Source: Flavobacteriia bacterium
Lineage (GTDB): Bacteria > Bacteroidota > Bacteroidia > Flavobacteriales > Weeksellaceae
Length of the DNA: 64,000 nucleotides
Reading direction: 5' to 3'
Assembly: GCA_015999765.1 (NCBI GenBank)
Contig: JAECQR010000001.1
Span: 310,001 to 374,000 of the forward strand
Positions 59,076-64,000 of the stretch are shown here, piece by piece. Every line of letters starts with the position of its first letter. Within the stretch, counting starts at the first letter, position 1. Under the pieces are notes generated by a model, which saw only the letters and a program-made list of their open reading frames with translations, was not told the DNA's origin and searched no databases. A program made the translations under genes and the position numbers.

Positions 59076-61595
59076 TTATTTTGCGCTCTGCTTTTTCTTT
59101 ACAGTTTCGCCTATAAGTCCATCTTTCTCTTCATTTAATTTCAAAATGATGGTTTCACCTTCGGAAAGCTGTTTGTTTACCAGCATTTCTGCTAAAAGAT
59201 CTTCAATGTATTTCTGGATCGCACGTTTCAGTGGTCTTGCTCCGAAATCTTTGTCCCATCCTTTCTCTGCAATGAAATCTTTCGCGTCCTGAGAGAGGTC
59301 AACATGATAATTGAGTTTTTCAAGTCGCTTATACAATTTCGCCAATTCCAAATCGATAATTTTGGTGATATGCTCTTTTTCAAGGGAATTAAAGATCACG
59401 ATGTCATCTATTCGGTTAAGGAATTCCGGCGCAAATGCTTTCTTCAGCGCATTTTCAATTGTACTTCTAGCTCTCGCATCGGTAGTTGATTTCTTCGCAG
59501 AAGTACCGAATCCTACACCATCACCAAAATCTTTAAGATCTCTCGTTCCAATATTCGAGGTCAGAATAATAATCGTATTTCTGAAATCTATTTTTCTACC
59601 TAAAGAATCTGTTACGAAGCCTTCATCTAAAATCTGCAGCAAAATGTTGAAAACATCCGGATGCGCTTTTTCAATCTCATCGAGAAGTACAACTGCGTAA
59701 GGTTTTCTACGAACCGCTTCTGTAAGCTGTCCGCCTTCCTCATAACCAACATATCCAGGAGGCGCCCCAACCAGTCGTGAAACAGCGAACTTCTCCATGT
59801 ATTCACTCATATCGATACGGATCAGCGCTTCATCTGAGTCGAAAAGTTCGCGGGCCATCACTTTTGCAAGTTCTGTCTTACCGACACCTGTTGTTCCGAG
59901 GAAAATGAATGTGCCTATCGGTCTGTTCGGGTCTTTCAGTCCGGCCCGGTTTCTCTGGATAGCTTTTACCACCTTTTTCACCGCGTCTTCCTGACCAATC
60001 ACTTTGCCGTTCATCATGGCATCCATCTGCGAAAGCTTGTCGAGTTCGTTTTTCCCGACTTTTGTAACAGGAATCCCGCTCATCATCGATACTACTTCGG
60101 CAACGCTTTCTTCGGTAACCACTTCTTTTTTCTCCTTCACGTTTTTATCCCAGGTTTCCTGAGCGAGATTCAGTTCAATCTGTAGCCTTTCTTCTTCATC
60201 TTTCAGTTTTCTGGCCTCCAGGTAATCCTGAGCTTTCACGGCTTTCTGCTTGAGATCTTTGATTTCTTCGATTTTCTTTTCGTGTTCGATGATTTCTGTA
60301 GGAACCTTCATGTTTTTAATATACACTCTGGAACCGGCTTCATCCATTGCGTCAATTGCCTTGTCTGGCAGAAAACGGTCGGTGATATATCGTGCAGTGA
60401 GATTTACACATGCCAGAACCGCTTCCTCGGTATAGGTCACGTTATGATGATCTTCGTATTTGTCTTTAATCTGATTCAAAATCTGAATGGTTTCCTCAAC
60501 AGTCGTCGGTTCAACCATTACCTTCTGGAAACGACGTTCCAGTGCACCATCTTTCTCGATATACTGTCTGTATTCATCTAACGTTGTCGCTCCAATGCAT
60601 TGAATTTCTCCCCTTGCCAAAGCAGGTTTGAACATATTGGAAGCATCCAGACTTCCGGTAGAGCTGCCTGCGCCAACAATAGTGTGTAGTTCATCAATGA
60701 AAAGGATGACATCGCGGTTTTTCTCGAGTTCCGTCATGATTGCTTTCATTCTTTCCTCGAACTGTCCGCGGTATTTTGTTCCGGCAACCAAACTCGCTAG
60801 ATCAAGCGTAATTACCCTTTTTCCGTAAAGAACACGGGAAACTTTTTTCTGCTGAATTCTTAAAGCAAGTCCTTCCGCGATGGCTGATTTACCAACGCCG
60901 GGTTCACCGATGAGAAGCGGGTTGTTTTTCTTTCTTCTTGATAAAATTTGTGAAACTCTTTCGATTTCTTTTTCACGTCCGATTACAGGATCCAGTTTTC
61001 CGTCTCTTGCAAGGGAAGTTAAATCACGTCCGAAATTATCAAGTGTAGGGGTTTTGCTTTTACCAGTTCCGATATTTCCGGTTGGTTTACGCATCTGCCC
61101 GAATTCTTCTCTTTCTTCGTCATCGTCGTACGCGCTCATTTTTGGATTCTGTCCCGAATTTTTAAGCATCGTTTGATATTCCTTTGTAACTCTCTCGTAA
61201 TCGATATCGTAAGAACCCAAAATGTTGGTTGAAGGGTCATCAGATTTATAAAGTATTCCTAAAAGCAGGTGGACTGTATTAATTTCTGAACCTTGGTATT
61301 GTCTGCATTCGAGTTCTGATCGTTTTACGGCCTGATCTGCCATTTTTGTGAAAGAAATCTTGTCACCATCCGGAGAAAAAGGGTTCAATCCCGATACCGC
61401 CATGGTTTCAATTTTTCTTCTGATCTGGGTTAAATCTGCACCCAAATTTTGCAAAATGTCCTTAGCCGAATTCTCAGTTTTAATCATTCCCAAAAGAAAA
61501 TGTTCTGTATTGAGAAACTCGCTTTGCAAACGTCTTGCCTCGTTTTTACTGTGTTGGAAAACCTGATCCAAACCGTTTGAAAATTTATGATCCAT
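59076..61595 (-). CDS. clpC: ATP-dependent Clp protease ATP-binding subunit ClpC
   Basis: A Hsp100 AAA+ unfoldase that feeds proteins to ClpP. The 839-residue protein has a Clp N-domain (1-145, two repeats), the first AAA+ module with Walker A GEPGVGKSA, a middle region with a UVR-like motif (about 415-450, AQDYLEARKLKDEEERLQIE), the second AAA+ module with Walker A GTTGVGKTE and VVLLDEIEKAHPD, and a D2-small domain to the end. The M-domain is of the short ClpC size, not the long ClpB coiled coil. It is transcribed alone with two promoter-like words upstream. Confidence 0.94.
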   Translation of the reverse strand: MDHKFSNGLDQVFQHSKNEARRLQSEFLNTEHFLLGMIKTENSAKDILQNLGADLTQIRRKIETMAVSGLNPFSPDGDKISFTKMADQAVKRSELECRQYQGSEINTVHLLLGILYKSDDPSTNILGSYDIDYERVTKEYQTMLKNSGQNPKMSAYDDDEEREEFGQMRKPTGNIGTGKSKTPTLDNFGRDLTSLARDGKLDPVIGREKEIERVSQILSRRKKNNPLLIGEPGVGKSAIAEGLALRIQQKKVSRVLYGKRVITLDLASLVAGTKYRGQFEERMKAIMTELEKNRDVILFIDELHTIVGAGSSTGSLDASNMFKPALARGEIQCIGATTLDEYRQYIEKDGALERRFQKVMVEPTTVEETIQILNQIKDKYEDHHNVTYTEEAVLACVNLTARYITDRFLPDKAIDAMDEAGSRVYIKNMKVPTEIIEHEKKIEEIKDLKQKAVKAQDYLEARKLKDEEERLQIELNLAQETWDKNVKEKKEVVTEESVAEVVSMMSGIPVTKVGKNELDKLSQMDAMMNGKVIGQEDAVKKVVKAIQRNRAGLKDPNRPIGTFIFLGTTGVGKTELAKVMARELFDSDEALIRIDMSEYMEKFAVSRLVGAPPGYVGYEEGGQLTEAVRRKPYAVVLLDEIEKAHPDVFNILLQILDEGFVTDSLGRKIDFRNTIIILTSNIGTRDLKDFGDGVGFGTSAKKSTTDARARSTIENALKKAFAPEFLNRIDDIVIFNSLEKEHITKIIDLELAKLYKRLEKLNYHVDLSQDAKDFIAEKGWDKDFGARPLKRAIQKYIEDLLAEMLVNKQLSEGETIILKLNEEKDGLIGETVKKKQSAK

Positions 61596-61648
61596 ATTAT
61601 TGTCGCGTTGTTAAGTTTTAAAGATTGCTGGAATCTTTAGTACTCAAT

Positions 61649-61656
61649 CAAAGTTA
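61649..61656 (-). promoter_or_regulatory. Candidate clpC -7 element
   Basis: Minus-strand TAACTTTG matches TAnnTTTG 54 bp upstream of clpC. A second matching word, TAGTTTTG, lies at 61669-61676, so there may be two start points. Confidence 0.45.
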
Positions 61657-61725
61657 CAAATACTTTACCAAAACTAAATAATGACTTTATGGCAGGAAAT
61701 ATTTTCTCATTTCACTGAAAATGAC

Positions 61726-61733
61726 TAGGTTTG
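61726..61733 (+). promoter_or_regulatory. Candidate -7 element (TAGGTTTG)
   Basis: TAGGTTTG matches TAnnTTTG 20 bp before the ATG at 61753. Confidence 0.5.
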
Positions 61734-61752
61734 TGTCCCTAAAAAATTAACT

Positions 61753-61971
61753 ATGAGCCCTGATATTACTAACTTTATTGGTTATGCCGCTTCGTTTTTT
61801 GTTGTGTTGAGTTTTGTACTCAAAGACATCAAAAAAATTAGAATTGTAAACCTTATTGGCTGCATTTTCTTTGTCATTTATGGAATTTACAGCGATTATC
61901 TTTGGCCTATTATTATTCCAAATGCCATTCTTTGCTTTATACAAGGCTACCATTTGGTAAAAAAGGATTAA
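61753..61971 (+). CDS. Small YgjV-like inner membrane protein
   Basis: A 72-residue protein with about three hydrophobic stretches (4-22, 30-46 and 48-66). The wording IGYAASFFVVLSFVLKDIKKIRIVNLIGCIFFVIYGIYSDYLWPI resembles one repeat unit of the YgjV membrane family (PF10688). Flavobacterial copies have at times been labelled uroporphyrinogen decarboxylase, which this sequence does not support. Function is unknown. It precedes the glycosyltransferase gene by 9 bp and is likely co-transcribed with it. Confidence 0.8.
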   Translation: MSPDITNFIGYAASFFVVLSFVLKDIKKIRIVNLIGCIFFVIYGIYSDYLWPIIIPNAILCFIQGYHLVKKD

Positions 61972-61980
61972 ATTTCTGTC

Positions 61981-63078
61981 ATGAAAGTTCTGGTAAGCGT
62001 TTTTAATAATTTATATACAGACCAACGTGTTGAAAAGGTTTGCAGAACATTATCCGAAAACGCCTTTTCCATTGAACTTATAGGAAATAATTGGGGAGGC
62101 CTGCCCGAAATGACGCGCAGCTATCCCTTCTCCAGAATTATCCTCAAATCGACTGTTCTGCGGTATGCTTATATAGAATTCCAATGGAAATTATATAAAA
62201 AGCTGTTGAAAAGCGCTGATAACGAAACAATTCTTCTTGCTAATGACTTAGATACGCTGCTTCCTAACTATTTGGTTTCCCGTAAACTGAATATTCCGCT
62301 CGTTTATGACAGCCATGAAATTTTCACAGAAATGCCTTCCGTAAACGGGCGATTTACCCAAAAAATCTGGCGCTCACTGGAATCCTTTATCGTGCCGAAA
62401 TTAAATTTTATGATGACCGCGAGCGAAAGTTATGCAGACTGGTTCCGGAAAACTTATGAAATTGATAGGCCTGTGGTCGTGCAGAATTTCCCGCTCAAAA
62501 CAGATAATCCGCAAAACTACTCTATCATTAATTCGAATAAAATCATTCTTTATCAGGGAGTTATCAATCCATCCCGCGGTTTGGATAAAATGATTCCGGC
62601 AATGCAGGAAATTGAAAATGCAGAGTTTTGGATCGCCGGTGACGGACCGAAAAAAGCAGAACTCGTAGAATTGACTAAAACTTTAGGTCTGAATGATAAT
62701 GTTAAGTTTTTGGGGAAACTTCTTCCCGAAAAACTACGGGAGATTACCCATAAAGCAGATGTAGGACTGAGTATTGAGGAAAATAACGGACTAAGCTACT
62801 ATTTCTCAATGCCAAATAAAGTTTCAGATTATATTCAGGCAAGAGTTCCTGTTGTTGTTTCAGATTTTCCGGAAATGAGAAAGGTTATCGATAATTTCGG
62901 AGCGGGAGAAAAAATCCGGAACTACACGGAATTGGCTGAAAAAGTAAAGATAGTGCTCGAAAACGGCAAGCAATTCTATGAAGATTCACTAAACTGTGCT
63001 GCAGCACATCATTGCTGGGAGCAGGAAGAACCTAAAATTATTCAACTTTTCAAAACCATCAGATCTCAGAACTCCTAA
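61981..63078 (+). CDS. Glycosyltransferase, GT4-like
   Basis: A 365-residue GT-B fold enzyme. The N-terminal half has LANDLDTLLPNYLVSRKLNIPLVYDSHEIFTEMP, and the C-terminal half has IILYQGVINPSRGLDKMI (GT4 repeat start), FWIAGDGPKKAELVELTKTLGLNDNVKFLGKL and GLSIEENNGLSYYFSMPNKVSDYIQARVPVVVSDFPEM, where the nucleotide-sugar site lies. The donor and acceptor sugar are unknown. A second glycosyltransferase gene follows sufE, so this stretch may serve surface polysaccharide. Confidence 0.92.
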   Translation: MKVLVSVFNNLYTDQRVEKVCRTLSENAFSIELIGNNWGGLPEMTRSYPFSRIILKSTVLRYAYIEFQWKLYKKLLKSADNETILLANDLDTLLPNYLVSRKLNIPLVYDSHEIFTEMPSVNGRFTQKIWRSLESFIVPKLNFMMTASESYADWFRKTYEIDRPVVVQNFPLKTDNPQNYSIINSNKIILYQGVINPSRGLDKMIPAMQEIENAEFWIAGDGPKKAELVELTKTLGLNDNVKFLGKLLPEKLREITHKADVGLSIEENNGLSYYFSMPNKVSDYIQARVPVVVSDFPEMRKVIDNFGAGEKIRNYTELAEKVKIVLENGKQFYEDSLNCAAAHHCWEQEEPKIIQLFKTIRSQNS

Positions 63079-63090
63079 ACGCGAAATCCT

Positions 63091-63098
63091 TACCTTTG
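63091..63098 (+). promoter_or_regulatory. Candidate sufE -7 element (TACCTTTG)
   Basis: TACCTTTG matches TAnnTTTG 20 bp before the sufE ATG, starting 13 bp after the upstream stop codon. Confidence 0.5.
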
Positions 63099-63118
63099 CA
63101 CAAATTTGAAAAAGCAAG

Positions 63119-63538
63119 ATGACGATCAAAGAAAAACAGAAGGAAATCGTAGAAGAATTTGCATTTCTGGAAGATTGGGAACAGAAATACGAATACATTA
63201 TTGATTTAGGAAAAGAACTTAGAGGGTTTCCTGAGGATAAAAAAACAGATGCTAACTTAATAAAAGGTTGCCAATCCAAAGTTTGGATTGATGCCGAATT
63301 TAATAATGGCAAACTGTTTTTTAATGCAGATTCCGATGGGATTTTACCAAAAGGAATTGTGTCGCTGCTGGTTTCTATTTACAGTGGCCATTCCACTCAG
63401 GAAATTCTGGATTCCGATTTTGAGTTTATTTCGGAAATTGGGCTTCAGGAATTTCTTTCACCTTCACGCGCCAATGGTTTGATGGCGATGACAAAGCAGA
63501 TTAAGTTTTACGCAGTTGCATACCAGCTCAAAAAGTGA
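63119..63538 (+). CDS. sufE: SufE-family sulfur acceptor
   Basis: Accepts persulfide sulfur from the SufS cysteine desulfurase for iron-sulfur cluster assembly. The 139-residue protein has the acceptor Cys51 in LIKGCQSKVW, the same position as in E. coli SufE, followed by FNADSDGILPKGIVSLLVSIYSGH and LSPSRANGLMAM, all family marks. No other suf gene is in the window. Its stop overlaps the start of the next gene. Confidence 0.95.
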   Translation: MTIKEKQKEIVEEFAFLEDWEQKYEYIIDLGKELRGFPEDKKTDANLIKGCQSKVWIDAEFNNGKLFFNADSDGILPKGIVSLLVSIYSGHSTQEILDSDFEFISEIGLQEFLSPSRANGLMAMTKQIKFYAVAYQLKK

Positions 63539-64000
63539 GAACAATCCTAGCATACCGTTTTTCGGCTTTTGGTGACGTTGCGATGACGGTTCCCGTTGTC
63601 ACCGAATTTCTGGAACAGAATCCCAATGTAAAAATCGTTTTTGTGAGTCGGAAAAACTTTGGCGATTTATTTAAGGGCATTCCGAATCTTGTTTTCAAAG
63701 GCGTAAATATTGATGATTACAAAGGCATTTTCGGAATGAGAAAACTTGCACGGGAACTTACAGATGAATTTAAGCCTGAATTTGTGGCGGACCTTCACGA
63801 TGTAATCAGAACAAAAATACTCAGCAAAATTTTTAAGCGTAAAGGATTTAGGGTTTCAATTATCAATAAAGGCAAGAAGGAAAAGGAACATCTTACCGAT
63901 ATCTGGAATCTGGAAAAAGCACCGCTCAAAAAAAACACAGAGCGCTACGCTGATGTGTTGCGTGAATTAGGATTTCCGGTGACCTTATCTCATCATTACA
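63535..64000 (+). CDS. GT9 (heptosyltransferase-like) glycosyltransferase, 3' truncated
   Basis: The frame starts with GTG 63535 overlapping the sufE stop and stays open to the window end, giving 155 visible residues. The start RTILAYRFSAFGDVAMTVPVV holds the GT9 motif (a Phe-Gly-Asp loop in place of the usual IGD), followed by KIVFVSRKNFGDLF and VADLHDVIRTKIL, as in ADP-heptose:LPS heptosyltransferases and related GT9 enzymes. Acceptor and donor are unknown. The rest of the gene lies beyond the window. Confidence 0.88.
   Translation, partial: MRTILAYRFSAFGDVAMTVPVVTEFLEQNPNVKIVFVSRKNFGDLFKGIPNLVFKGVNIDDYKGIFGMRKLARELTDEFKPEFVADLHDVIRTKILSKIFKRKGFRVSIINKGKKEKEHLTDIWNLEKAPLKKNTERYADVLRELGFPVTLSHHY

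Noticed and set aside
59311-59700. 129-codon open frame opposite clpC
   Set aside because: It is antisense to the conserved second AAA+ module, and no family features are seen.
1-64000. CRISPR arrays, insertion sequences, prophage, rRNA and tRNA genes
   Set aside because: No regular spaced repeats, transposase or integrase motifs, or tRNA-like cloverleaf with a TTCAA-type arm were seen on reading. Gaps are too short for rRNA. A tRNA search program was not run.

Overview
The window looks like chromosomal DNA of a flavobacterium of the Chryseobacterium group (Bacteroidota, Weeksellaceae-like). The evidence is the low-GC sequence, many copies of the Bacteroidota -7 promoter element TAnnTTTG placed just before start codons, a SprE/PorW type IX secretion lipoprotein, two GLPGLI proteins, a fused MurF-alanine racemase, a LytTR/LytS-type pair with 2TM proteins, and SusC/TonB-receptor-like outer membrane barrels. 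Genus is inferred from protein flavour, not from a search.

Layout. 1-13 kb: the 3' part of selO, a multipass membrane protein, a lipoprotein Cu/Zn superoxide dismutase, a TonB-dependent receptor with a small periplasmic protein, an outer membrane barrel, mnmA, a three-gene signalling operon (histidine kinase fused to a 2TM domain, a 2TM protein, a LytTR regulator) and the Tsp/Prc protease. 13-20 kb: surE, guaC, a GNAT acetyltransferase, then a leftward operon (acidic protein, MurC-like ligase, rsmI, fabG). 20-28 kb: a rightward run of tdk, murF-alr, a patatin with a C-terminal barrel, ybeY, mnmG and a methyltransferase. mnmG is flanked by two perfect copies of the parS consensus TGTTTCACGTGAAACA. 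28-36.6 kb: pgk (leftward), a 593-bp AT-rich gap with DnaA-box-like words (candidate oriC), then rpiB, rnr, a membrane protein, a LysE exporter, an LD-carboxypeptidase, yraN, an SDR and tsaB. 36.7-41 kb: sprE, maf, a kdsC-like phosphatase and a DUF2520-like protein, all leftward. 41-45 kb: an ECF sigma cassette, an intergenic repeat and lepA. 45-53.5 kb: envelope proteins, including an M14 peptidase, a JmjC/cupin protein, a large barrel and two GLPGLI proteins around a DinB protein. 53.6-64 kb: feoA-feoB plus a 49-residue Cys-rich protein, glmM, a TPR protein, clpC, a YgjV-like protein, a glycosyltransferase, sufE and a GT9 glycosyltransferase cut by the window end.

The genes are mostly core functions: peptidoglycan synthesis (MurC-like, MurF-Alr, GlmM, LD-carboxypeptidase), tRNA/rRNA modification (MnmA, MnmG, TsaB, RsmI, YbeY), envelope biogenesis and iron handling. 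I saw no phage, insertion sequence, CRISPR array, rRNA or tRNA. The points most worth checking are the parS pair with the nearby candidate replication origin, the kinase-2TM fusion, and an intergenic REP-like repeat family with three copies.
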